A stretch of 6,882 nucleotides of DNA from Candidatus Coatesiibacteriota bacterium. GTDB lineage: Bacteria > B130-G9. The notes beneath the pieces are model-generated. The model did not search any database, was not told where the DNA came from, and saw nothing but the letters and a program-made list of their open reading frames with translations. The position numbers and the translations under genes were made by a program. The stretch spans positions 1-6,882 of the forward strand of contig QMNL01000086.1 in assembly GCA_003647755.1 (NCBI GenBank), read 5' to 3'. Of this stretch, positions 1 through 6,184 are shown one piece after another. Within the stretch, counting starts at the first letter, position 1, and every line of letters starts with the position of its first letter.

Positions 1-21
1 GACATTGGGATATGTGAGGTA

Positions 22-228
22 ATGATGGGAAGGCTTCTGATAATTCTGGGCGTTGCGATTGTTCTGCTTGGGGTGATCGTATCGGTGGTCCCGAGGCTGG
101 GGATCGGCCACCTACCGGGGGACATTCTGATCAGGCGCAAGAACTTTGCTCTTTACATACCCATCGCCTCAAGTATATTAATAAGCATCATCCTAACGTT
201 GCTTCTGAAGATTTTTTGGCGGAGATGA
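22..228 (+). CDS. DUF2905 family small inner-membrane protein
   Basis: A 68-residue protein made almost entirely of two membrane helices, at about residues 4-24 and 43-65. Between them lies a short loop with the sequence LGIGHLPGDILIRRKNF. The LPGDI motif followed by a basic stretch is the hallmark of the DUF2905 family, whose members have this same size and layout; the function of the family is unknown. The frame opens with two consecutive ATG codons (22 and 25). The purine-rich GAGG at 16-19 is better spaced for the second, so the protein may be 67 residues. A TAA stop in another frame at 20-22 overlaps the first ATG, so translation may be coupled to a gene that ends just at the window's left edge. 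The basic C-terminus (KIFWRR) suggests a cytoplasmic tail. Family assignment is confident; no role can be read from the sequence. Confidence 0.85.
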   Translation: MMGRLLIILGVAIVLLGVIVSVVPRLGIGHLPGDILIRRKNFALYIPIASSILISIILTLLLKIFWRR

Positions 229-261
229 GCGGTTTTTTGGGCTGACTCCGCGTTAAGACCT

Positions 262-266
262 GGGAG
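262..266 (+). promoter_or_regulatory. Shine-Dalgarno that decides the SAM hydrolase start
   Basis: GGGAG lies 9 bases before the ATG at 276 but only 3 bases before the in-frame TTG at 270. The spacing favours the ATG. Confidence 0.55.
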
Positions 267-275
267 ACCTTGGTA

Positions 276-1079
276 ATGAAGAATCCTATCATCACGCTCA
301 CGACAGATTTTGGCACACGAGACAATTACGTTGCCTCGATGAAAGCAGTAATGCTGAACGTAAATCCTGAGGTGAATATCGTCGATATCACGCATGAGAT
401 AAGGCGGCACGACATACTGGGCGCCTGTTTCATCATCGCCAACACTTATCACTATTTCCCCGGTTGGACCATTCACGTTGTCGTCGTTGACCCCACCGTC
501 GGGAGCGAGCGAAGGCCGCTTGTCGCCTCGATCAATGGCCATCACTTCATCGCGCCTGACAACGGTGTGCTGTCGGGTCTGTTTCAGGACCCTGAGGACA
601 TAAGCGTCTTTGCCATCGACGCCGAGCACTATTATCTCAGGCCGCTGTCCTCAACCTTCCATGGGAGGGACATTTTCGCACCGATCGCAGCCTGGCTGAG
701 CAAGGGTATAGAGATAGAGAACTTCGGCGAGAAGATCGATGACTACGTTGACCTCAAGCTGCCCACCCCTGTTGTTAGCGAAGATGGGAAACTCGAGGGG
801 GAAGTCATCCACATCGATTCGTTCGGCAACCTCATCACGAACGTCACTCGGGACACGTTCGAGCGGATGCTGGAGGATGCCCCCGAGCACAAGTTCCAGC
901 TTGAGATCGGCGACGTTGTTTTGTCCGAGCTCAAACGTTTCTATGCTGAATGCGAACCGGGCAAGCCATCGCTTCTGTTCGGCAGCACCTCTCAGCTCGA
1001 GCTCTCGATCAAGCGCAAGAGCGCAAGCGAGGTGCTTGGCGAGAAGAAGGGGCAGAAGCTAACGCTTACCTTCTCGTAG
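276..1079 (+). CDS. SAM hydrolase (SAM hydroxide adenosyltransferase, DUF62 family)
   Basis: A 267-residue protein from the ATG at 276. The frame is open from a TTG at 270, but that codon sits too close to the ribosome binding site. Family members use water or hydroxide to split S-adenosylmethionine into adenosine and methionine; they are relatives of SAM-dependent fluorinase and chlorinase. The N-terminal domain starts with ITLTTDFG (residues 6-13). The family's Asp-Arg-His triad appears as D72 and R79 in VVVDPTVGSERRP and H129 in STFHGRDIFAP. APDNGVLS (93-100) is also typical. The smaller C-terminal beta domain carries the conserved IDSFGNLITN near residues 180-189. Length matches the family (about 260-280). 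One oddity is Thr74, where members usually have Gly (DPGVG). No signal peptide is seen, so the protein is cytoplasmic. It lies 47 bases after the DUF2905 gene and may be co-transcribed with it. Loss of halogenase-specific features cannot be judged by eye, but the triad argues for hydrolysis. Confidence 0.92.
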   Translation: MKNPIITLTTDFGTRDNYVASMKAVMLNVNPEVNIVDITHEIRRHDILGACFIIANTYHYFPGWTIHVVVVDPTVGSERRPLVASINGHHFIAPDNGVLSGLFQDPEDISVFAIDAEHYYLRPLSSTFHGRDIFAPIAAWLSKGIEIENFGEKIDDYVDLKLPTPVVSEDGKLEGEVIHIDSFGNLITNVTRDTFERMLEDAPEHKFQLEIGDVVLSELKRFYAECEPGKPSLLFGSTSQLELSIKRKSASEVLGEKKGQKLTLTFS

Positions 1080-1169
1080 ATGCGTACCAATGCGGCGCTA
1101 GCGGTGCACTAGGGCTTATCTTGTGTTTAATGCCCCCGGCATCCAGAAGGCGAATCTGAGGAGAGGCCA

Positions 1170-1394
1170 GTGAGAAAATGGAGAGCGTTTTTGGTTGTGT
1201 TGTTTGTTGTGGTAGTGATGTTCTTCCTCTCATTTCTGTTGACCATTACGGCCTCACGGTTGATGCCCCCTAAGAGGCGGCCGACCAAGTCGAAGTCCCT
1301 CGTGTTGACTAGGCCCGAACCGGGACTCACGCTCGCGGCTTTTGCCGCCGTGCCGCCGCCCTGTGCTCATAGCCGATCAGCCCTGAGAATATGA
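1170..1394 (+). CDS. Hypothetical signal-anchor ORF, possibly the stump of a larger exported protein
   Basis: This 74-codon frame begins with GTG at 1170, preceded by the purine-rich GAGGAGAGG at 1158-1166 at workable spacing. The product opens with the basic MRKWR, then a strong hydrophobic helix at about residues 6-28 rich in Val, Leu and Phe, then a basic Pro-Lys-Arg linker (33-42) and SKSLVLTRPEPG (41-52). This is the layout of a type II signal anchor. Such a start followed by a beta-strand-like 'SLVL' resembles the beginning of SppA-type signal peptide peptidases, but the resemblance is only general. From about residue 53 (base 1326) the sequence becomes Ala/Pro-rich and lies antisense to the 3' end of the glycosyltransferase gene, overlapping it by 68 bases. 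That tail looks like read-through rather than selected protein. I infer either a small membrane protein or a gene truncated near 1326 by an old rearrangement. No known family is recognised. Confidence 0.4.
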   Translation: MRKWRAFLVVLFVVVVMFFLSFLLTITASRLMPPKRRPTKSKSLVLTRPEPGLTLAAFAAVPPPCAHSRSALRI

Positions 1395-2508
1395 TGCTCG
1401 AGACCGTGAACGGCAGAACGCGGGATTCTGACATCTTCTTCAGGATGCGAACTGTCCAACGGTTGAAGAGAAGCATCTTCACCACCTTCTTGGCTATCTC
1501 CCAAACGTTCCCCTCGAACAGGGCCGCCTGATCAACCCGCAGCGGTTTGCGGAGCTCGCTGTGCCGTGCCGCAAGAATCGCGGCGTCCTTGCCGGCCTGC
1601 CGCTGTCGCAGAAGGAACTCATCGAGCGTCTGAGCGTGATCGTGTTGCACCTCGGCCAGTGGCTCATATATGATCGGAATGCCCTTTCTCTCCAGCATCC
1701 AGCCCAAAAATGTGTCGTCGTAATAGACCACGTCTTGCGGAAATCCCCCGCACGCCTCGACCAATTCACGTGGAACGGAGCAGTTGCAGGTGTAGAAGCT
1801 GAAGAACGGGAGGACGTCGCCGGGCCTGGCATTGCCCAGTTGGAACTGCGCTGCGCTCCTTTTGTCCAAGTAGCGAACAAACCGAGTCATTGGGACGGAT
1901 GAGGCAAGACGAACACCGCCCTGGACTGCGATGTTGGGCCCCATTGTCTCGTATGTTTTCAGGTGTATCTCCAAGAGACGTTCTGACGCGATCACATCGT
2001 CGCCCATGAACAGCAGTATCTCTCCGCGAGCCTCGCTGGTAGCTAGGTTTCGGGCGGCGGCAGGGCCAGCGTGCTTTTGGCTGAGAACATGCAGACTGCC
2101 CAGTTCTCCGGCAGCTTTTCTCAACCATTTCAGCGTTTCGTCTGTTGAACCATCGTCAACTACTATTATGTCGAACGAATCGGGGGGGCACGTCTGACGC
2201 CTTAGAGATGCTAGTGCGTTCTTGAGCTTTGTCAGGCGGTTGAAGGTGGGGATTATGACGGAAATGCGGGGACGGATAGTCTCTGTCCACGGCGTCGGGG
2301 GGCGAGTGAGGGGAACGTATGCGTCATGCAGGGCTTCGTGAGGCTGCCCCCGGCCTAAAGCCAGTGAGTTGGCAGTTTCGACTCTCGGGTTTGGACCGAT
2401 CGTTTGACATACCCAAGGGCAGCCCTTAGCATATTTGGGCAAAACGAGAATAGCGTGCCGATTTGCGTGTGGATGGAGTAGGCAATTGTTATGTTGAAGG
2501 AACATCAC
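1327..2508 (-). CDS. GT2-family glycosyltransferase, start uncertain
   Basis: A GT-A fold family 2 glycosyltransferase, which would transfer a sugar from a nucleotide donor during polysaccharide assembly. Residues are numbered from the GTG at 2508. The core starts with ISVIIPTFNR (82-91), followed by the nucleotide-binding VVDDGSTDET (116-125), KHAGPAAARN (145-154), and FMGDDV (167-172) at the metal-binding DxD position. VYYDDTFLGWML (261-272) stands where the family's acidic ED catalytic motif lies, and QRQAGKDAA follows at 302-310. No membrane helix is obvious, so it is probably a soluble or peripheral cytoplasmic enzyme; the C-terminus is very basic. The first 80 or so residues match no family feature, show weaker GC preference at third codon positions, and overlap the divergent gene's start by 18 bases. 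Yet the only in-frame standard starts before the core are GTG 2508, ATG 2505 and TTG 2442. AAGGA at 2516-2520 fits the first two. The donor sugar is unknown. It is the only gene on this strand, and its 3' end converges with the ORF at 1170. Confidence 0.85.
   Translation of the reverse strand: MMFLQHNNCLLHPHANRHAILVLPKYAKGCPWVCQTIGPNPRVETANSLALGRGQPHEALHDAYVPLTRPPTPWTETIRPRISVIIPTFNRLTKLKNALASLRRQTCPPDSFDIIVVDDGSTDETLKWLRKAAGELGSLHVLSQKHAGPAAARNLATSEARGEILLFMGDDVIASERLLEIHLKTYETMGPNIAVQGGVRLASSVPMTRFVRYLDKRSAAQFQLGNARPGDVLPFFSFYTCNCSVPRELVEACGGFPQDVVYYDDTFLGWMLERKGIPIIYEPLAEVQHDHAQTLDEFLLRQRQAGKDAAILAARHSELRKPLRVDQAALFEGNVWEIAKKVVKMLLFNRWTVRILKKMSESRVLPFTVSSIIFSGLIGYEHRAAARRQKPRA
2404..2432 (+). 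promoter_or_regulatory. Candidate sigma70-type promoter for the polysaccharide operon
   Basis: A perfect -35 hexamer, TTGACA (2404-2409), is followed after exactly 17 bases by TAGCAT (2427-2432), which matches four of six positions of the -10 consensus including the key T, A and final T. Transcription would start near 2439 and give a leader of about 50 bases before the ATG at 2491. The position upstream of the first gene of the rightward operon fits. It lies inside the doubtful N-terminal extension of the opposite-strand glycosyltransferase. Confidence 0.5.
2415..2427. promoter_or_regulatory. 13-base dyad in the promoter spacer, candidate operator
   Basis: AAGGGC-A-GCCCTT is a perfect inverted repeat with 6-base arms around one central base. 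It fills most of the spacer between the candidate -35 and -10 hexamers and touches the first base of the -10. An outer pair, CCCAA (2412-2416) with TTGGG (2435-2439), partly overlaps it. A regulator binding here would control the operon. An alternative is a coincidental palindrome. No T-run follows, so it is not a standard terminator. Confidence 0.35.
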
Positions 2509-3894
2509 CGAGCAGTCCTTTTTCTGTTCGCTACTTGCGATGTCGTGGCGACCATAGGCGCATTCATAGCGTCGTACTATATCCGGTTCTACACGATATT
2601 TGAAGCGCCAGCGGGGATACCGGACATAAGGCTCTACATTAGCCCTCTTGTGCTGAGCGCGATCGCAGTGCTATGGGTAGCTACGTTCAGCATAGCAGGT
2701 CTATATAGGCCGAGGAGGCTGAAGCCCAGGGTCGATGAGTTCTTCAAGATAATTTATGTGGTTATTCTGTCAGTGGTCATCTTGATGGGCTTGGGTTACA
2801 TGTACAGAGATTACCTCTTCTCAAGAGGTGTTTTGCTGATCTTCATGTTTCTTGACATTGTGGCCATTGCGTCCTTCAGGATGCTTTTGCGGAGCGTTCT
2901 CGCCCACCTGAGAAAGGCCGGCTACAACTTACGGCGCCTGTTGATAGTGGGCGCAGGAGAGCTTGCCAAGAACGTGATTCGCAAGATAGAGGAGAATCCC
3001 TATGTCGGCCTAAAAATAGTCGGTGCCGTGGACAATTCCAAAAGGATCGGGGAGAGAGTCGGGGACGATGTGAAGGTAGTTGGCCGCATTCAGGACACGA
3101 GTCGCATTGCCGCTGACTTGGGAGCCGATCAGGTCCTGATCACGCTTCCCTTTTCTCAGCACAAGACGTTGAGCAAGCTGCTGCATGACCTCAAGGACAC
3201 GTTGATAGACATCAAGATCGCCCCGGATATTCTGCAGCACATCATGCTTCGCTCCTACGTGGAGGAGCTCGACGGTATTCCCATCGTCAACCTGACCTAT
3301 ACTCCGCTATCAGGGTGGAGGCACAGGCTCAAGCGATTGGAGGACCTTGCGTTCTCGGCCGTGGCGCTTGTGTTGCTTTCGCCGGTTTTTCTTGTGGTCT
3401 CGATAGTTATCAAGTGCACCTCGAAGGGCCCGGTGTTCTATAAACAGGAGCGGATGGGTCTGGATGGGAAGTCGTTCACGATGTTCAAGTTCAGAACGAT
3501 GGTTGACGGAGCGGACCAGAGCGGGCGAGAATGGACGACTAAGAATGACCCCAGGGTAACGAGGTTTGGGGCGGTGCTGCGGCGGTTCAGTATCGATGAG
3601 ATACCTCAGTTTTACAACGTGTTTAAGGGAGACATGAGCATTGTGGGGCCAAGGCCAGAGCAGCCGGCGTTTGTCGATGAGTTCAGAAACACGATACCGC
3701 ACTACATGCTGAGACACAAAGTGAAGTCAGGGATGACTGGGCTTGCGCAGGTCAATGGCTGGCGGGGCGACACGTCGATGCGTAAGCGGCTCAAGAGCGA
3801 TCTTTACTACATTGAGAATTGGTCATTGTCAATGGACTTCAAGATACTATTTCGTACGATCACGAGGGCATTCAACCAGAAGAACGCGTATTAG
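2491..3894 (+). CDS. Undecaprenyl-phosphate hexose-1-phosphate transferase (WcaJ/WbaP-type polyprenyl glycosylphosphotransferase)
   Basis: A 467-residue membrane enzyme that starts an exopolysaccharide or capsule repeat by moving a hexose-1-phosphate, usually glucose, from its UDP donor to undecaprenyl phosphate on the cytoplasmic face. The N-terminus has four hydrophobic segments (about 8-30, 50-70, 87-105, 113-135). A Rossmann-like CoA_binding_3 region follows, with LLIVGAGELAKNVI (150-163). A further hydrophobic segment (about 286-308) leads into the C-terminal bacterial sugar transferase domain. Its signatures are all present: MFKFRTM (331-337), the catalytic Asp-Glu in RRFSIDEIPQFYNV (D369, E370), KGDMSIVGPRPEQP (379-392) and GMTGLAQVNGWRG (414-426). 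Length and layout match full-length family members. GGAG at 2475-2478 is 12 bases before the ATG, a somewhat long spacing. A candidate promoter with a dyad lies at 2404-2432. The kinase gene starts 2 bases after its stop. Glucose rather than galactose specificity is inferred from resemblance only. Confidence 0.95.
   Translation: MLKEHHRAVLFLFATCDVVATIGAFIASYYIRFYTIFEAPAGIPDIRLYISPLVLSAIAVLWVATFSIAGLYRPRRLKPRVDEFFKIIYVVILSVVILMGLGYMYRDYLFSRGVLLIFMFLDIVAIASFRMLLRSVLAHLRKAGYNLRRLLIVGAGELAKNVIRKIEENPYVGLKIVGAVDNSKRIGERVGDDVKVVGRIQDTSRIAADLGADQVLITLPFSQHKTLSKLLHDLKDTLIDIKIAPDILQHIMLRSYVEELDGIPIVNLTYTPLSGWRHRLKRLEDLAFSAVALVLLSPVFLVVSIVIKCTSKGPVFYKQERMGLDGKSFTMFKFRTMVDGADQSGREWTTKNDPRVTRFGAVLRRFSIDEIPQFYNVFKGDMSIVGPRPEQPAFVDEFRNTIPHYMLRHKVKSGMTGLAQVNGWRGDTSMRKRLKSDLYYIENWSLSMDFKILFRTITRAFNQKNAY
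2516..2520 (-). promoter_or_regulatory. Possible ribosome binding site for the GT2 gene
   Basis: On the minus strand AAGGA stands 7 bases before GTG 2508 and 10 before ATG 2505. It is the only sign supporting the long form of the glycosyltransferase. It lies inside the coding start of the divergent sugar transferase, so it may be chance. Confidence 0.3.
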
Positions 3895-3896
3895 CA

Positions 3897-4829
3897 GTGA
3901 TATACACATTGACACTAAACCCGGCGCTTGATAGGACGCTGCGTGTGAGAAACTTGGCGTTCGATGACGCCAATCGCGTTATATCTGAGCAGCGATTCGC
4001 TGCGGGGAAGGGCATTGACGTATCGCGAGTGGTGATTGAGCTGGGCGGAAGCACGGTGGCGTTCGGGTTTGCGGGCGGATACGGCGGGGCGGAGCTCGAG
4101 GGTCGGTTGAAGCAGGCGGGGGTGCCCGCTGACTTCGTTCACATAGGCTCCGAGACGAGGACGAACGTTATTGTTAGGGACATCGAGACGAACTCGATCA
4201 CGGCTCTTAATGCCGCTGGTCCCTACGCAACGCAGGTGGAATACGAACAGCTGTTGGAGAAGCTCAAAGGGTACAAGTACAAGTCAGGGTTCTTTGTCAT
4301 TTCGGGCAGCGCACCGCCTGGCGTCCCAGCCGACGCATACCGTGATATTATCAACATCGTCAAGGGGAGCAACCTCCGGGCCGTGTTGGATGCGGACGGG
4401 GAGCTGTTGAAGAAAGGTATTCAGGGCAAGCCTTTCATGATTAAGCCAAATAGTCACGAGCTCCGCCGGCTTTTAGGTATTGATGTCGAGGGCATTGAGC
4501 AGGTTCAGACGGCCGCGACGAAGTTGAGGGAGATGGGGGTTGAGAGTGTGGTGGTCTCGATGGGGGCGGATGGTGCGGTTCTGGTCTGTGAGGAGGGGTC
4601 CTTCTTCGCCAAGCCACCCAAAGTCGAGGCGCTCAGCCCGGTTGGGGCTGGCGACTCGCTTGTTGCAGGCTTTGTTTTGGGACTGGACACGGGGCTTTCT
4701 TTCTGCGAGAGTCTCAAGCTGGGTGTGGCAGCTGGCGCAGCCTGTGCCCTCACGCCCGGCACTGAGCTTTGTAAGTACGAGGATGTGTATATGATTAGGT
4801 CAGAAGTTCAGATAGAGCAGCTTGCGTAG
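3897..4829 (+). CDS. PfkB-family hexose-phosphate kinase (1-phosphofructokinase / 6-phosphofructokinase II type)
   Basis: A 310-residue ribokinase-fold enzyme expected to phosphorylate a sugar phosphate with ATP in the cytoplasm. I start it at GTG 3897 because the product then begins MIYTLTLNPALDRTL, the standard family N-terminus; the frame is open back to 3819, but those 26 residues overlap the upstream gene and match nothing. The start is 2 bases after the upstream TAG with only a weak ribosome binding site, which implies translational coupling. Visible motifs are AAGKGIDVSR (35-44), SGSAPPG (136-142), IKPN (182-185), the ATP/catalytic loop PVGAGDSLVAGF (248-259, base D253), and GVAAGAACALTPGTELC (276-292). 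The last resembles E. coli PfkB. The sugar-binding motif usually reads GGKGIN; here it is AGKGID, with Asp for Asn. Fructose 1-phosphate, fructose 6-phosphate or tagatose 6-phosphate are all possible substrates. Its place among nucleotide-sugar genes is unexpected. Family certain, substrate not. Confidence 0.92.
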   Translation: MIYTLTLNPALDRTLRVRNLAFDDANRVISEQRFAAGKGIDVSRVVIELGGSTVAFGFAGGYGGAELEGRLKQAGVPADFVHIGSETRTNVIVRDIETNSITALNAAGPYATQVEYEQLLEKLKGYKYKSGFFVISGSAPPGVPADAYRDIINIVKGSNLRAVLDADGELLKKGIQGKPFMIKPNSHELRRLLGIDVEGIEQVQTAATKLREMGVESVVVSMGADGAVLVCEEGSFFAKPPKVEALSPVGAGDSLVAGFVLGLDTGLSFCESLKLGVAAGAACALTPGTELCKYEDVYMIRSEVQIEQLA

Positions 4830-4857
4830 GCTGGCTGCCTTAAAGATACAGCTTTCC

Positions 4858-4862
4858 GGAGG
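4858..4862 (+). promoter_or_regulatory. Strong Shine-Dalgarno of ugd
   Basis: GGAGG lies 5 bases before GTG 4868. It supports the GTG as the true start of a protein that must begin close to its Rossmann motif. Confidence 0.75.
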
Positions 4863-4867
4863 GATCA

Positions 4868-6184
4868 GTGAACATTTGTGCAGTTGGAGCAGGATATGTT
4901 GGCCTTGTGACGGGGGCGGTCTTCGCTGACTTGGGTAATGAGGTCATTTGCGTTGATATTGACAGGGAGAAGATCGAGAACCTCAAGAATGGGATTATGC
5001 CGATCTACGAGCCTGGGCTCAAGGAGATGGTTACTCACAATGTTAAGGACGGGCGTCTCAGGTTCACGACAGAGATAAAGGAAGGCGTCAGGGCGTCCGA
5101 CATCATATTCATCTGCGTGAACACGCCACCCAAGGATGATGGCGAGACAGACCTGAGTTACGTGAGGTCCGTTGCCAAGAGCATCGCCGAGTGGATGGAT
5201 GACTACAAGATCATAGTCAACAAAAGCACCGTTCCTGTCGGGACCGGCGATCTTGTGAAAGAGATCATTGAGAGGAACAAGCGGAAAGACGTGGAGTTCG
5301 ATGTTGTGTCGAATCCGGAGTTTCTGCGTGAAGGCTCGGCCATCAAGGACACGCTGGAGCCTGACAGGATTGTGATTGGGGCGCCGAGCAAGAATGTGGC
5401 CATGAAGCTTCTGGAGCTTTACGCGGTTCTTGAGCGGCCGATGATAATCACTGATGTGCACAGCGCCGAGATAATCAAGTATGCATCGAATGCCTTTCTG
5501 GCCAGCAAGATATCCTTCGTCAATTTGATCGCAGACCTGTGTGAGCTGGCGGGAGCGAACGTCAACCATGTCGTTCGCGGTATGGGGGCAGATAGGAGGA
5601 TCGGCAGTCTTTTCCTTCAGCCGGGCCTGGGCTACGGCGGCTCCTGCTTTCCCAAGGACAGCAGCTCCCTCGCCCACACTACCAGGCAGTATGGAGCGGA
5701 CGCTTCTCTGATAGATGCCGTGATTCGCATAAATGACCAGAGGAGCGAGAGACTTCTGGCGAAGATTAAGAAGCGGTTCTCATCGCTGGAGGGCAAGACC
5801 TTCGCGATGTTGGGACTTGCCTTCAAGCCGAACACCGATGACATTCGCGAGGCTAAGTCACTGGAGCTTATCAAGGGCCTACTTGACAGCAAAGCGGTCA
5901 TTCGGGCTTATGATCCTGAGGCAATGAACAACGTCAAAAAACTCTTCCCCCACATTACTTATTGCCAAAATGCTTACGAGGCGACTGAGGGCGCTGACGC
6001 CATGATCCTTGTTACCGAGTGGAACGAGTTCAAGCTGTTGAACTTCGAGAAGGTTAAGGGCCTGATCCGGCAGCCAGTAGTATTCGATGGCCGGAACATC
6101 TATGACGCCAAGAGAATGCACGCACTCGGCTTTGAGTACTATGGCATGGGCGTTCAGCCTTACGGAGGTAGTATCAATGCCTAG
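4868..6184 (+). CDS. ugd: UDP-glucose 6-dehydrogenase
   Basis: A 438-residue cytoplasmic enzyme that oxidises UDP-glucose to UDP-glucuronate with two NAD+. The GTG start has a good GGAGG site and places the NAD-binding motif AVGAGYVGLVTG at residues 5-16, as expected. The rest of the family signature follows: IYEPGLKEM (46-54), FICVNTPP (81-88), NKSTVPVGT (118-126), VSNPEFLREGSAIKD (147-161), and EIIKYASNAFLASKISF (201-217) with Lys204 and Asn208. The catalytic loop GLGYGGSCFPKD (253-264) contains Cys260 and Asp264. The C-terminal UDP-binding domain has LGLAFKPNTDDIREAKS (315-331) and ends with VTEWNEF and VFDGRNIYD. No key residue is missing and length is normal. The gene lies 38 bases after the kinase and overlaps the next gene by 8 bases, so it is probably in the same operon. 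Its product would be the substrate of that next enzyme. GDP-mannose dehydrogenase is the main related alternative, but the loop fits UDP-glucose better. Confidence 0.96.
   Translation: MNICAVGAGYVGLVTGAVFADLGNEVICVDIDREKIENLKNGIMPIYEPGLKEMVTHNVKDGRLRFTTEIKEGVRASDIIFICVNTPPKDDGETDLSYVRSVAKSIAEWMDDYKIIVNKSTVPVGTGDLVKEIIERNKRKDVEFDVVSNPEFLREGSAIKDTLEPDRIVIGAPSKNVAMKLLELYAVLERPMIITDVHSAEIIKYASNAFLASKISFVNLIADLCELAGANVNHVVRGMGADRRIGSLFLQPGLGYGGSCFPKDSSSLAHTTRQYGADASLIDAVIRINDQRSERLLAKIKKRFSSLEGKTFAMLGLAFKPNTDDIREAKSLELIKGLLDSKAVIRAYDPEAMNNVKKLFPHITYCQNAYEATEGADAMILVTEWNEFKLLNFEKVKGLIRQPVVFDGRNIYDAKRMHALGFEYYGMGVQPYGGSINA
6164..6168 (+). promoter_or_regulatory. Shine-Dalgarno of the UDP-glucuronate decarboxylase gene, inside ugd
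   Basis: GGAGG lies 8 bases before ATG 6177 and within the last codons of ugd. It fixes the start of the overlapping gene. Confidence 0.75.

Noticed and set aside
153..629. A 158-codon minus-strand frame across the DUF2905 / SAM hydrolase junction
   Set aside because: It is antisense to two well-supported genes, has no recognisable domain, and has no clear ribosome binding site.
1092..1103. Palindrome CGCTAGCG in the gap after the SAM hydrolase
   Set aside because: An isolated 8-base palindrome with no promoter elements around it is expected by chance.
1130..1142. Hairpin ATGCC-CCC-GGCAT after the SAM hydrolase as a terminator
   Set aside because: The stem is only 5 bases with a 3-base loop, and no T-run follows on either side.
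1314..1324. CCCG-AAC-CGGG hairpin just beyond the glycosyltransferase stop
   Set aside because: The stem is 4 bases and lacks a T-run, too weak to call a terminator for either converging gene.
3310..3717. A 135-codon minus-strand frame inside the sugar transferase
   Set aside because: It is rich in Arg, His and Pro as expected for an antisense shadow of the conserved transferase domain.
3819..3896. 26-residue N-terminal extension of the kinase from the in-frame ATG at 3819
   Set aside because: It overlaps the end of the sugar transferase, and the standard family N-terminus begins exactly at GTG 3897.
4865..5677. A 270-codon open frame on the minus strand inside ugd
   Set aside because: It lies fully antisense to a gene with complete catalytic motifs. 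Its protein shows no family features. Long antisense frames are common opposite genes with biased third positions.
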